From assembly GCA_945877125.1 (NCBI GenBank), contig CAMCQT010000002.1, positions 1-64,000 of the forward strand: DNA of 64,000 nucleotides. The letters are read 5' to 3'. This document shows positions 34,555 through 43,327 of the stretch, piece after piece. The notes under the pieces are model-generated. The model worked only from the letters and a program-made list of their open reading frames with translations. It had not been told where the DNA came from and made no database searches. How positions within the stretch are numbered: the stretch's first letter is position 1; the number at the start of each line of letters is the position of its first letter. This DNA comes from Candidatus Brevifilum fermentans (GTDB lineage: Bacteria > Chloroflexota > Anaerolineae > Anaerolineales > Villigracilaceae). The position numbers and the translations under genes are program-made.

Positions 34555-35159
34555 CTATTTAATTTGATGGTTAGAAACCAGCGCGTCAGGAAATAAGCTG
34601 CAAGAAAAGCCATCATGTTTAGCCCAATAAAAAAGCCAATGATGACGTAATTTCCTGAATTGAAAATCGGTGATGGGGGCGGGTGCATTATATTTTGAGC
34701 CGTTGCAAAAACCACGCGCAAGGCGATGATGTAAAGAATATTTGCAAAAGAAGTCAGCCACGAGATGTTGAAAAGCAATAAACCCAGTTGAAGTAAAACA
34801 CCCGTCACCGCAAAGATGATGGCAAGACGGAAGCGCGGCTCAGCGAGAAATAATCCGTTCCAATTGGTTTGCATGGCGAACATGGACAGCGGCAGATAGG
34901 TAATCCAGAAGAGGATGCCAGTGCGTCCGAGGGCGGCGCTCCAGGCGTGGAAAATCTCACGCCGTAGAACCAGCCCCAAAAGTCCCGCAAAGGCGGCGGC
35001 GATGAAGGCGGCTTCCGCAGCCATGACCCAGGCTCCGTGCAGGTAGACGATCCGCACATTCGCTCCGAGTGATTTTTCCTCGGGACCGAAGAGAGTCAGC
35101 AGGGCGATCACAATGACGGTGATCGCAAAATAGAGGAGAGGCGATTTGGTTTTTGTCAT
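34551..35159 (-). CDS. Hypothetical five-span membrane protein
   Basis: A 202-residue hydrophobic protein with five to six helices. The segment VRIVYLHGAWVMAAEA near residues 35-50 loosely recalls CcmC/CcsA haem-handling proteins, which have a similar V-R-I-x-Y-x-H phrase, but the tryptophan-rich WWD motif is absent. A TACAAT box on the minus strand at 35167-35172 ends 7 bases before the ATG, so a leaderless message is likely. It is the first gene of a three-gene operon. Confidence 0.6.
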   Translation of the reverse strand: MTKTKSPLLYFAITVIVIALLTLFGPEEKSLGANVRIVYLHGAWVMAAEAAFIAAAFAGLLGLVLRREIFHAWSAALGRTGILFWITYLPLSMFAMQTNWNGLFLAEPRFRLAIIFAVTGVLLQLGLLLFNISWLTSFANILYIIALRVVFATAQNIMHPPPSPIFNSGNYVIIGFFIGLNMMAFLAAYFLTRWFLTIKLNS

Positions 35160-35204
35160 GGCGCGAATTGTACTTCATCCAAAAAGTTTTGTTTGGCACG
35201 TTGC

Positions 35205-35233
35205 TTGACAATCCATTTACATGTGGATAAACT
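35205..35233 (+). promoter_or_regulatory. Promoter of the riboswitch-ATPase unit
   Basis: TTGACA (35205-35210), a 17-base spacer and TAAACT (35228-35233) predict transcription starting a few bases before the riboswitch. Confidence 0.7.
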
Positions 35234-35239
35234 ACAAAG

Positions 35240-35332
35240 TGTTTGGGGAGTAGCCGTCTGTTTCCCCGCAGAATTAGTTGTCGTCATCCCCTCGGCAGCT
35301 TGTGCGTTTGTAACGTTGGCGAGACCATCACG
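35240..35332 (+). ncRNA. yybP-ykoY manganese riboswitch
   Basis: Conserved elements are in order: GGGGAGTAGCC at 35245-35255, GTCGTCAT at 35280-35287, and CGAGACC at 35320-35326 closing the P1 side. The spacing and the GGGGAGTAG start match the yybP-ykoY class, which binds Mn2+ and turns on efflux genes. The terminator shares its 5' arm with the aptamer. The downstream gene is a P-type ATPase. Confidence 0.85.
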
Positions 35333-35354
35333 GAGGCTGTGGTGGTCTCGTTTT
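35320..35354 (+). terminator. Riboswitch-controlled terminator
   Basis: CGAGACCATCAC pairs over 12 bp with GTGGTGGTCTCG and is followed by TTTT and a second T-run. The 5' arm overlaps the aptamer, so metal binding can disrupt termination. Confidence 0.85.
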
Positions 35355-35423
35355 AATTTTTTAGAGAGACAACGAAGAGTTTTTGAGTTTGGGTTGGAAA
35401 ATTTCATAATCAGGAGATTTTGA

Positions 35424-38327
35424 ATGGCGCGTGAAGAAATAAGCGAACAGGAATGGTATGCGTTAAAAGCCGAAGATGTTTTAAAGCACCTTGAAGTAAA
35501 AAATGAGGGCTTGTCTTCTGCAGAAGTTGAAAAACGGCTGGAAATTTACGGTCCCAATCAATTAAAAGAAGCGCCGCGTCCGGGTTTCCTGGCGTTATTG
35601 TGGGCGCAACTGAACAACTTTGTTGTGATCCTATTAATTGTGGCTTCAGTGATTTCCGCCTTGCTCGGCGATTATGTGGAAGCCGCCGCGATCATGGCGA
35701 TTGTTGTGCTGAACTCGGTGCTGGGCATCGTGCAGGAGCAGCGCGCAGAGCAGGCTTTGGCGGCACTCAAAAAACTTGCCGCGCCTGATGCACAAGTTTT
35801 ACGCGATGGCGCGCGCCGTTCTGTGCCTTCCTATAACCTTGTACCTGGTGACATTGTATTTCTTGAAGCAGGTAATTTTATTCCCGCAGACCTGCGCCTG
35901 CTCGAAGCGATTAATTTGCGAGTGGAAGAAGCCTCACTCACAGGCGAATCACTTGCCGTGCAAAAAAATGCGGCAACTGTGCTTGAGAAAAATGTTCCGC
36001 TTGGCGACAGAAAAAATACCGCGTTCATGGGTACGGTTGTCAATTATGGACGCGGGCGCGGCGTGGTGACCAGTACGGGGATGCACACTCAACTGGGGCT
36101 GATTGCCACGATGCTGCAAAGTGTGGATACTGAAGAAACGCCTTTGCAGCGCAGACTCGACCAACTCGGCAGGTCACTCAGCATCGGCTCGCTGATCTTG
36201 GTTGCGGTTGTTTTCATCGTCGCGTTGATTAACCAAACGAATATCGGCGACCTGTTCATCAGTCCGCTGGGATATTTCTCGGAATTCGCAGAGCAGATCA
36301 CCGAAGTCTTTATCATCGCCATCAGCCTGGCAATTGCCGCCGTACCAGAGGGTTTGCCCGCCGTTGTGACGATCTCGCTTGCGCTCGGTATGCGCGAGAT
36401 GATTCAACGCCACGCGCTCATCCGCAAGCTGTCATCAGTGGAAACACTTGGTTCTGCCACTGTAATTTGTTCGGATAAAACCGGCACACTGACCCAGAAC
36501 GAAATGACCGTAACCCGCGTTTGGGCAGATGGACAGTTTGTCCATGTGACGGGAACAGGGTATGCGCCAGTTGGAGAATTTCAGGTGGATGGCGCAAAAG
36601 TGGATGTGGCAAAATATCCCGCAATACTTTCCACGCTCTGGCTTGGGGTATTAAATAATGACGCCACGATTGAGACCACAGGCGAAAACGAATCTTCTCA
36701 GACCTATCGCATCGTCGGCGACCCGACAGAGGGTTCGCTGCTGGTGGCTGCTGCCAAGGCTGGGGCAATCCATGTGGATATTACAGATGCGTATCCGCGT
36801 GAAAATGAAGTGCCGTTTGATTCTGAGCGTAAGCGCATGATCACCATCCATGATGTGCGTAACCCGCTGGCAGAAGATCTTTCTCCATTTCATGATGAAC
36901 AGCACAAAGATTGGGATGTGATCGCCGTTAAAGGTGCGCCCGATATTGTGCTCGGTCTTTGCACACAATATCAAGGCATGGACGACAAACCCCGTCCACT
37001 GACTCAGGAAGCAAAGGAGCGTATCCTCGCCGCCAACGATGCCATGACCAAAGACGCGCTGCGCGTGATCGGTCTTGCCTATCGTTTGGAAAAGGATGTT
37101 CCCAACGACCCTGAAAAAATCAAAGCCGCTGAATTGGAAAAAGACCTTGTCTTTGTAGGTTTGTCAGGCATGATCGATCCGCCGCGTACCGAAGTAAGAC
37201 CTGCGCTCGAACATGCACGCCACGCGGGCATCCGCACGGTCATGATCACAGGTGATTTCCCGAATACCGCCAAAGCCATTGCCGAAGCGATTGGTCTCCT
37301 GCGCCCAGGCAAGAAAGTAATGACAGGCGCACAACTCGACGAACTGGACGATGTTCAACTTAAGGGCGTCATCGAAGATACTGATGTGTTTGCCCGCGTT
37401 TCGCCCGAACATAAAATGCGTATCGTGGATGCGCTGCAAGCCAATGATGAAATCGTGGCAATGACAGGTGACGGCGTGAACGATGCGCCCGCCATCAAAC
37501 GCGCCGACATCGGCGTGGCGATGGGCATCACTGGCACAGACGTAGCCAAAGAAACCGCCGACATGGTTCTCACCGACGATAACTACGCGAGCATTGTCGC
37601 GGCGGTGGAACAGGGGCGCGTGATTTATAGCAATATCCGCAAGTTCGTGTTCTTCCTGCTTTCATCAAACGTGGCAGAGATCATGATTATCTTCCTTGCG
37701 ACTCTTGCAGGTCTGCCCGCCCCGTTGACCGCTATTCAGCTTTTGTGGCTCAACCTCATCACCGACGGTGCGCCTGCGCTGGCTCTCGCCATGGAAAAGG
37801 GCGATCCCGATATCATGGATCAAAAGCCGCGTGCCAAATCCGAGCCGATTGTGAATCGCTCGATGGGAGTGGGCATTTTCATCCAAACCATTGTTCAAAC
37901 GGGCGCAGTCCTGGGTGCGTTTGTCATGGGCTTGGCATGGCATCTCGAAGCAGGATCCGCCATCCCGTCAGGTGCGAACATGTTGTCCTTCGTCCTCGCG
38001 CATGACTGGCGCGGCATTGACGTCCAAACTGCCGAGACGATGGCTTTCGTCACACTTTCGCTGGCTGAGTTGTTCCGCGCTTATACTGTCCGCTCGGAGC
38101 GCGCTTCGCTGTTCTCGATCGGCATCTTCTCGAATAAATACATGCAATACGCGGTGGGAATTTCGATCACCCTGCTGCTGCTCGTGTGCGCTGTTCCGTT
38201 CCTGCAACCGATCTTTAATACCCATTTCCTGACAGGTCGTGAATGGGGTGTGGTGCTCGGTCTGGCGCTCATGCCCGCCGTTGCGGAAGAGATCACGAAA
38301 TTCTTCCTGCGAAGAAGCAAGGCTTAA
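35424..38327 (+). CDS. P-type cation ATPase, probable manganese/calcium exporter
   Basis: A 967-residue type II ATPase with about ten helices. Motifs in order are LTGES in the actuator domain (about residue 173), VPEGLPAVV in helix M4 (about 309), the phosphorylated Asp351 in CSDKTGTLT, and TGDGVNDAPAIKRADIGVAMG near 680. The PEGLP ion-site motif fits Ca2+/Mn2+ pumps (PMR1-like). The Mn2+ riboswitch upstream favours manganese export. An AGGAGA site lies 9 bases before the start. Confidence 0.92.
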   Translation: MAREEISEQEWYALKAEDVLKHLEVKNEGLSSAEVEKRLEIYGPNQLKEAPRPGFLALLWAQLNNFVVILLIVASVISALLGDYVEAAAIMAIVVLNSVLGIVQEQRAEQALAALKKLAAPDAQVLRDGARRSVPSYNLVPGDIVFLEAGNFIPADLRLLEAINLRVEEASLTGESLAVQKNAATVLEKNVPLGDRKNTAFMGTVVNYGRGRGVVTSTGMHTQLGLIATMLQSVDTEETPLQRRLDQLGRSLSIGSLILVAVVFIVALINQTNIGDLFISPLGYFSEFAEQITEVFIIAISLAIAAVPEGLPAVVTISLALGMREMIQRHALIRKLSSVETLGSATVICSDKTGTLTQNEMTVTRVWADGQFVHVTGTGYAPVGEFQVDGAKVDVAKYPAILSTLWLGVLNNDATIETTGENESSQTYRIVGDPTEGSLLVAAAKAGAIHVDITDAYPRENEVPFDSERKRMITIHDVRNPLAEDLSPFHDEQHKDWDVIAVKGAPDIVLGLCTQYQGMDDKPRPLTQEAKERILAANDAMTKDALRVIGLAYRLEKDVPNDPEKIKAAELEKDLVFVGLSGMIDPPRTEVRPALEHARHAGIRTVMITGDFPNTAKAIAEAIGLLRPGKKVMTGAQLDELDDVQLKGVIEDTDVFARVSPEHKMRIVDALQANDEIVAMTGDGVNDAPAIKRADIGVAMGITGTDVAKETADMVLTDDNYASIVAAVEQGRVIYSNIRKFVFFLLSSNVAEIMIIFLATLAGLPAPLTAIQLLWLNLITDGAPALALAMEKGDPDIMDQKPRAKSEPIVNRSMGVGIFIQTIVQTGAVLGAFVMGLAWHLEAGSAIPSGANMLSFVLAHDWRGIDVQTAETMAFVTLSLAELFRAYTVRSERASLFSIGIFSNKYMQYAVGISITLLLLVCAVPFLQPIFNTHFLTGREWGVVLGLALMPAVAEEITKFFLRRSKA

Positions 38328-38338
38328 TATCAAATCAA

Positions 38339-38374
38339 AAAAACTCCCGCAGACGACTCTGCGGGAGTTTTTTA
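38339..38374. terminator. Bidirectional intrinsic terminator
   Basis: AAAAACTCCCGCAG and its complement form a 14-bp stem with a 6-base loop, with T-runs on both strands. It separates the ATPase gene from the converging zinc-ribbon gene. Confidence 0.85.
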
Positions 38375-38794
38375 TTTTCTTTTCTTCAAAAACAAATGCA
38401 TTTCTTTCAGCGTTTGTTTCCACGCGGATTCGGCATCCAGTTTGCGTTGAATATCTGCCGCGCGCTGGGTCATGAAATTTATCACGCGTTCATCCTCGCC
38501 CGCATCCAGCCAGAAGCCGTGGCTGTTTTCGGCGCAGTAATCCAACTTTAGGTCATACAAACGATATTGAAATTCTTCCAAGCCAGAGCCGCACTGTGGG
38601 CATGGATAATTTGTCTTCGACTCGAAATGCACCAGAGAACCCTTGTGCGTATCGTCGTCGAACACCACATCTTCCAATTTATCCAACTCGTTGAAATCCA
38701 GCCACATGCCGCGGCAACTGGGACATGAATCCACTTCGATCATGCCTTTGTAATATTTTTTGATCAGGTCAGCGTTGCATTTTGGGCAGTTCAT
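38372..38794 (-). CDS. TFIIB-type zinc-ribbon protein
   Basis: A 140-residue protein from the ATG at 38794 (GGGAG upstream; a longer in-frame start would run through a repeat element). Two zinc ribbons are visible: CPKC...CPSCRGMWLD at residues 3-33 and CPQC...CAENSHGFWLDAGE at about 64-100. The paired CxxC...C-x-G-x-W-L-D layout is the zf-TFIIB domain. The tail is a charged helix. The function is not established. Confidence 0.85.
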   Translation of the reverse strand: MNCPKCNADLIKKYYKGMIEVDSCPSCRGMWLDFNELDKLEDVVFDDDTHKGSLVHFESKTNYPCPQCGSGLEEFQYRLYDLKLDYCAENSHGFWLDAGEDERVINFMTQRAADIQRKLDAESAWKQTLKEMHLFLKKRK

Positions 38795-38846
38795 TTTTAT
38801 GTTCTCCCGACAATAAGCACGTCGAAATCTTGGTCTGTTTTCTTCA

Positions 38847-38932
38847 AACACAAAGTACACGAAGGTCACGAAGGGGAAATGAGCGCAAATTTGGCAAACG
38901 CCCCCCTTTGTGTACTTTGTGCCCTTTGTGTT
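38847..38932. repeat. Theme-word hairpin, CTTTGTG type
   Basis: Left-arm words CACAAAG, ACACGAAGG and CACGAAGG face right-arm CCCTTTGTG, TACTTTGTG and CCCTTTGTG. It fills the gap between the zinc-ribbon and tlyA genes. Confidence 0.7.
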
Positions 38933-38963
38933 TAATAGTTTTCCAAAAAAATCACGTGAACCC

Positions 38964-39749
38964 TTATTCAACAATCTCTGGCACGACTTGATTCACCAAT
39001 TCTTCAACCGATTTTCCTTCCGAGCGAAGATCAAGCCAAACTAAAAACTCTGCATTTCCTTTGGGTCCCAGCAGCGGTGATTTGATTAATCCCAGCAAAC
39101 CAAAGCCAGCTTGTTTTGAAAATGAAAGGATATCCAGCAAAACTTGCCTGTGGATTTCAGGGTCGCGGATCACGCCATCGCCGCGCGCGACATCTTTTTT
39201 CCCCGCTTCAAATTGAGGCTTGATCAAACACAGGAGTTGAGCATTTTCAGTCAGCCAGTTTTTTGCAACTGGTAACAATATTTTCAATGAGATAAAAGAG
39301 GCATCCACTGTGACAAAGGAAACCTGCTCAGGCAGTGACTCGACATGACGCGCGTTGGTTTCTTCCATGACGATCACGCGCGCGTAGTTTCGTAATTTCC
39401 AATGCAGAATGCCCTTGCCCACATCAATTGCGTAAACTTTTTCTGCGCCGCGCTGCAGCATGCAGTCGGTGAATCCGCCGGTGGATGCGCCCACATCGGC
39501 GCACACCAGACCTTTGACATCGATGCCAAAAGCCTCCAGCGCCGCATCCAGTTTTTCGCCGCCGCGCGAGACGAAGCGCGGGCCGTGGTCTACCGTCAGC
39601 GTGGATTTTGTGTCTATCGCAGTGGCAGGCTTGAGCGCCACCTGATCGTTCACTCGCACCTGTCCGGCCATCACCAGGGCATGAGCTTTTGCGCGCGATT
39701 CGGCAAGTCCGCGCTCCATCAATAAAACATCCAAACGAATTTTCGGCAT
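38964..39749 (-). CDS. tlyA: rRNA 2'-O-methyltransferase TlyA
   Basis: A 261-residue protein: an S4 RNA-binding domain at residues 1-65 (RLDVLLMERGLAESRAKAHALV) and an FtsJ-like methyltransferase domain with the SAM site ADVGASTGGFTDCML near 88-102. Known TlyA enzymes methylate C1409 of 16S and C1920 of 23S rRNA and set capreomycin sensitivity. A TACAAT box on the minus strand at 39756-39761 ends 6 bases before the ATG, so the mRNA is probably leaderless. It is divergent from the UbiA gene. Confidence 0.93.
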   Translation of the reverse strand: MPKIRLDVLLMERGLAESRAKAHALVMAGQVRVNDQVALKPATAIDTKSTLTVDHGPRFVSRGGEKLDAALEAFGIDVKGLVCADVGASTGGFTDCMLQRGAEKVYAIDVGKGILHWKLRNYARVIVMEETNARHVESLPEQVSFVTVDASFISLKILLPVAKNWLTENAQLLCLIKPQFEAGKKDVARGDGVIRDPEIHRQVLLDILSFSKQAGFGLLGLIKSPLLGPKGNAEFLVWLDLRSEGKSVEELVNQVVPEIVE

Positions 39750-39755
39750 GAAAAT

Positions 39756-39772
39756 ATTGTATCAGGTAAAAT
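39756..39772. promoter_or_regulatory. Divergent leaderless -10 boxes of tlyA and the UbiA gene
   Basis: TACAAT on the minus strand (39756-39761) and TAAAAT on the plus strand (39767-39772) each end 6 bases before a start codon. The whole intergenic region is 29 bases. Confidence 0.6.
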
Positions 39773-39778
39773 AGACGT

Positions 39779-40651
39779 ATGCTAACCGCCTTAATCAAAA
39801 CCATGCGCCCGCGGCAATGGGTGACAAAAAATATATTTATTTTTGCCGCAATCGTATTCGACAAGCAACTGCTCGTTGTTGATTCCTTTCTGCGAACCCT
39901 GGCTGGCTTTGCTTTGTTCTGCCTTATTTCATCCAGCGTCTATATTTTCAACGACATCGCCGACGTTGAGGCAGACCGCCAGCATCCTGAAAAGAAGAAT
40001 CGTCCGCTCGCGTCGGGGAAACTTCCCATGTCCGCCGCGTGGACTGCCGGTATTTTGCTGGCGGCAGTTACCCTTGGAATTGGTTATTGGCTTGCGCCGT
40101 CTTTTGGATATGTGATCGGTTTATATTTTTTGCTTAACCTGGCTTATTCAAAATGGCTCAAACATGTTCCCATCGTTGATGTACTTGTTATTTCGGCAGG
40201 CTTTGTTTTGCGCGTGGGCGCCGGCGTTACGCTCATTCAAGTGGAACGCTTCTCGCCGTGGCTCTATGTTGTCATGACCCTGCTTTCCCTTTTTCTTGGC
40301 TTTGGCAAACGCCGCGCCGAACTGGCGCTGCTGGCGAAGGGCGCCGGCTCGCATCGTAAAGTTTTGGAAGGCTATACTTTGCCGCTGCTCGACCAATACA
40401 TCATGATTGTTTCGGGTACAACTATTGTCGCTTATTCGCTTTACACATTCTCCGCGCCCAATGTGCCCGAAAACCACAGCATGATGCTCACCATTCCATT
40501 CGTGGTCTACACCATCTTTCGCTATCTCTATCTCATCGAAGTCAAACATGCGGGCGGTGCGCCCGAAGAAATTTTATTATCTGACCGTCCCTTCCAAATT
40601 GCCATGTTTCTTTGGGCAGTCACAGTCCTGGTAATTTTTTATATCTTGTGA
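39779..40651 (+). CDS. UbiA-family prenyltransferase, DPPR-synthase-like
   Basis: A 290-residue membrane protein with about eight to nine helices. The first aspartate motif NDIADVEADR is near residues 58-67, followed by HPEKKNRPLASG, a combination typical of decaprenyl-phosphate phosphoribosyltransferases (Rv3806c type) that make lipid-linked ribose for cell-surface arabinan. The second Asp motif is less canonical. The next gene is a mevalonate-kinase-like protein whose GTG start overlaps its stop by 4 bases, so a link to isoprenoid lipid carriers is likely. Confidence 0.85.
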   Translation: MLTALIKTMRPRQWVTKNIFIFAAIVFDKQLLVVDSFLRTLAGFALFCLISSSVYIFNDIADVEADRQHPEKKNRPLASGKLPMSAAWTAGILLAAVTLGIGYWLAPSFGYVIGLYFLLNLAYSKWLKHVPIVDVLVISAGFVLRVGAGVTLIQVERFSPWLYVVMTLLSLFLGFGKRRAELALLAKGAGSHRKVLEGYTLPLLDQYIMIVSGTTIVAYSLYTFSAPNVPENHSMMLTIPFVVYTIFRYLYLIEVKHAGGAPEEILLSDRPFQIAMFLWAVTVLVIFYIL

Positions 40652-41595
40652 AATCATCCGCGTCCGGCAAGATCATCCTCTTTGGCGAACATGCGGCGGT
40701 CTACAGCCGTCCTGCGCTTGCAGTTCCCGTCACACAAATTCATGTGGATGTCGAAGTTTTGGATTCGCCCCGCCAAGGGATTTGGATCGACGCCCCAGGC
40801 ATTGACCTGCACGCCGAGCTTAATTCGCTTCCTGACAACCATCCAGTGGGTTCGGTTATTCTGAAAGTTTTTTCTACGCTTGGACTCCCTTCTCCCACCG
40901 GGAGAAGGGCTGGAGATGAGGGCGGGCTTGATATTTCCATCGCCTCCACCATCCCCGTCGCGGCTGGACTAGGCTCGGGCGCGGCGGTTTCCGTTGCATT
41001 GATTCGCGCGCTCGCATCGCATCTGTCCAATCCGCTATCTGATGAGCAAGTGAACAACCTGGCATTTGAAATTGAGAAACTTCATCACGGCACGCCGTCG
41101 GGGATTGATAACACAGTCATCACCTACCAAAAACCCGTTTACTTCATCAAAGATAAACCGCTGGAAACTTTCAAAGTTGGCAAGCCGTTCACCATCGTCA
41201 TCGGCGATACGGGCATTCCCGCGCCCACCAAAGAATCAGTGGGTGACGTGCGCCGTTTGCGGATGCGTGACCTGTGCAACGTTGAAAATATTTTCAACGA
41301 GATCGCGCAAATTGCGCTAATTGGCAGACGCTCCATTGAAAGCGCCAAGCCCGAACAACTTGGCGAACTGATGGATCAAAACCATGCATATTTGCAGGCG
41401 CTGACCGTCTCGTCACCTGAGTTGGATAATCTGGTCGAAGCCGCGCGCAAGGCTGGCGCACTCGGCGCAAAACTCAGCGGCAGCGGGCGGGGCGGAAATA
41501 TGATCGCATTGGTTGACCAGCCCAAAGCGGAGTCAGTTGCGGGGGCGTTAATCGCTGCGGGCGCAAAACGCACAATCATCACTGAAATCAGTTAA
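40648..41595 (+). CDS. Mevalonate kinase (GHMP family)
   Basis: A 315-residue GHMP kinase that would phosphorylate mevalonate in isoprenoid synthesis. I take the GTG at 40648, which overlaps the previous stop as GTGA and starts VKSSASGKIILFGEHAAVY. The ATP loop IPVAAGLGSGAAVS is near residues 104-118, HHGTPSGIDNTV near 150-161 and the C-terminal KLSGSGRGGN near 273-283. A repeat element inserts about 14 residues in frame near residue 80-93. An alternative is another GHMP kinase, but the HHGTPSGID phrase favours mevalonate. Confidence 0.88.
   Translation: MKSSASGKIILFGEHAAVYSRPALAVPVTQIHVDVEVLDSPRQGIWIDAPGIDLHAELNSLPDNHPVGSVILKVFSTLGLPSPTGRRAGDEGGLDISIASTIPVAAGLGSGAAVSVALIRALASHLSNPLSDEQVNNLAFEIEKLHHGTPSGIDNTVITYQKPVYFIKDKPLETFKVGKPFTIVIGDTGIPAPTKESVGDVRRLRMRDLCNVENIFNEIAQIALIGRRSIESAKPEQLGELMDQNHAYLQALTVSSPELDNLVEAARKAGALGAKLSGSGRGGNMIALVDQPKAESVAGALIAAGAKRTIITEIS
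40886..40926 (+). repeat. CTTCTCCC-type palindrome, in frame in mevalonate kinase
   Basis: CCCTTCTCCC pairs with GGGAGAAGGG and is followed by CTGGAGATGAGGG. It matches the second half of the repeat at 24811-24884 and keeps the reading frame. Confidence 0.75.
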
Positions 41596-41600
41596 TGTAC

Positions 41601-41619
41601 GTCACGTTTGCAACGTGAC
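41601..41619. repeat. Short GTCACG palindrome
   Basis: GTCACGTTTGCAACGTGAC is almost perfectly palindromic. A second copy with two changes is at 57501-57519. It lies in the 32-base gap before the CPBP gene. Confidence 0.6.
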
Positions 41620-41627
41620 AGTCTCCG

Positions 41628-42245
41628 ATGCCCAACAAAAAATGGCTTGCCCCCATCCTTCCCTATCTCGCCATCTGGGCAGGATTATTTTTATTCAAAA
41701 GCGCATGGCTCACGTTGATCGGGTTTCATGCGGCAATTTTGTTTGCGCTTGCGTTTGTGCGCCCCAGCATCCCCATTAATATCCTTTTCAAAAGTAAATC
41801 CCGCAAGTGGATTTTGATCAGCGTGCTTGTTTGCAGTACCAGCGGAATTGGCTTGTACTTTCTGTGGGATGTGTTCGGCGTTGTGCCAGACTTGCCCGCG
41901 CGGCTTGAATCCATTGGACTGAACTCATCTTCGTGGTTTGCGTTCATTGCATATTTTTCACTGGTCAACCCGTTTGTCGAGGAGTATTTTTGGCGCGGAG
42001 TTTTGGGGAGCGGCTCAAAAAAACTGCATGTCGGAGACGTTATTTTCGCAGGCTATCACGCGCTAATCTTGTTGGGCAGGGTAAATCCGCTGTCGATTCT
42101 GTTTGCTGTTATTATCCTCACTTCCGCTGGCTGGATTTGGCGGCAAATATCACGTGAAGACGGCGGTTTGTTGGCTGCGGTGCTGGGTCACATGGTCGCG
42201 GACTTTTCAATATTAATGGTCATCTATTGGATGTGTAACTCATGA
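41628..42245 (+). CDS. CPBP-family intramembrane metallopeptidase
   Basis: A 205-residue membrane protein with six to seven helices. The CPBP (CAAX protease and bacteriocin-processing) motifs are visible: NPFVEEYFWRGVL near residue 111-123 (glutamate pair plus Arg), FAGYHALILLG near 141 with the second-motif His, and LGHMVADFS near 188. Relatives include CAAX-prenyl proteases and bacteriocin-immunity proteins; the substrate here is unknown. It follows the isoprenoid-related genes, and its stop overlaps the next gene by 4 bases. Confidence 0.85.
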   Translation: MPNKKWLAPILPYLAIWAGLFLFKSAWLTLIGFHAAILFALAFVRPSIPINILFKSKSRKWILISVLVCSTSGIGLYFLWDVFGVVPDLPARLESIGLNSSSWFAFIAYFSLVNPFVEEYFWRGVLGSGSKKLHVGDVIFAGYHALILLGRVNPLSILFAVIILTSAGWIWRQISREDGGLLAAVLGHMVADFSILMVIYWMCNS

Positions 42246-43012
42246 ACATACTTGCTCTAAAATTAATCCTTGCTCCCATCATTATCGGCTCTGCCAGTTT
42301 GGCGGGGCGGAAGTGGGGTCCCGCTGTCAGCGGCTGGATCGTGGGGATGCCGCTCACTTCGGGCCCCGTGATTTTCTTCGTCGCTCTCAGCCACGAAAAA
42401 GCCTTCGCAGCAAACGCAGCTTTGGGCGTGTTAAGCGGCGGACTATCACTCGTGGCGTACGCGCTCACTTATTCATGGCTGGCTGTTAAATTCCGCTGGC
42501 AAATTTCAATCGCAGGAAGCCTGCTTGTGTTTTCGATCAGCACAGCGTTGCTGAAAAATTTTACATTTCCGCTTTTGCCGATTTTTGGGATGGTTTGCGC
42601 GGCGCTTGTCGTTGGCTTGTGGCTCATGCCAAAAGATGTGATAGAAAAGGAAAGCGAAAATAAACCAGGCGCGTGGGATATTCCCGCCCGTATTTTCATC
42701 GGGACAAGTTTTATTCTGCTGTTGACGGGGATTGCGCCATTTATTGGTTCGCGGCTGACGGGCTTGCTGACGACCATTCCGCTGTACGTCACCATCCTGA
42801 CGATCTTTGCCCACCGTAATCAAGGTCCAGCCGCGGCGGCGCATGTTTTGCGCGGTCTGCTGTATGGGATGTTCGCGTTCACAGGCTTTTTCATTACGTT
42901 GAGTCTGTTGATTGAGCGAGTCAGTTTAGCCGCCGCTTTTGGCGCTGCCATCCTAGCCGCGCTGGTGATTCAAGGTTCGTCGTTATTGATTCTGCGTCAA
43001 CTGCATCATTAA
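42242..43012 (+). CDS. Hypothetical membrane protein
   Basis: A 256-residue protein with about eight helices. The first part has SLAGRKWGPAVSGWIVGMPLTSGPVIF, a Gly/Pro-rich phrase I recall from uncharacterised bacterial membrane proteins of about this length; a similar arrangement recurs in the second half (LTGIAPFIGSRLTGLLTTIPLYV), which suggests an internal duplication. No transporter family can be named. It is coupled to the CPBP gene and ends at an intrinsic terminator. Confidence 0.7.
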   Translation: MNILALKLILAPIIIGSASLAGRKWGPAVSGWIVGMPLTSGPVIFFVALSHEKAFAANAALGVLSGGLSLVAYALTYSWLAVKFRWQISIAGSLLVFSISTALLKNFTFPLLPIFGMVCAALVVGLWLMPKDVIEKESENKPGAWDIPARIFIGTSFILLLTGIAPFIGSRLTGLLTTIPLYVTILTIFAHRNQGPAAAAHVLRGLLYGMFAFTGFFITLSLLIERVSLAAAFGAAILAALVIQGSSLLILRQLHH

Positions 43013-43029
43013 TAAGTTCCCGCACCAGA

Positions 43030-43068
43030 AATCAAAAAGGACAGGCAAAATGCCTGTCCTTTTTGATT
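43030..43068 (+). terminator. Intrinsic terminator
   Basis: AATCAAAAAGGACAGGC and its complement form a 17-bp stem with a 5-base loop containing a T-run. It ends the four-gene UbiA-kinase operon. Confidence 0.85.
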
Positions 43069-43079
43069 CAACATTGAAA

Positions 43080-43327
43080 TCTGGGGGATTTGTGGGCATT
43101 TTGGGTGATCCTTAATTTTTATCTTGCTTAAGTGCAAAGTCTGAAAAGTGGTTTACAGAAATGTAGACGTGCGTAGTACTCAAGTCCTATTCTGCTGCGG
43201 CTTGTGAGAATGACGACTATGTTAATCTTTATGCAGGCAAATTTATTGCTTACCCAGTGGAAAGTAAAGACGTACCCCAGAAAAACGAACTGGCTGCGCC
43301 AGCCGCTTTTTTGTAAAGGAGAAAATA
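43080..43327 (+). other. Unexplained leader of the beta-helix surface gene
   Basis: No ORF fits this 248-base stretch. A terminator-like hairpin, GGCTG-CGC-CAGCC at 43292-43304 followed by GC and six T residues, lies just before the AAGGAG site of the next gene, so transcription attenuation is possible. I tried c-di-GMP-I and other common riboswitch patterns by eye and found no match. Confidence 0.4.

Noticed and set aside
43080-43327. c-di-GMP-I riboswitch
   Set aside because: The diagnostic GACGCAAAG and tetraloop-receptor segments were not found.
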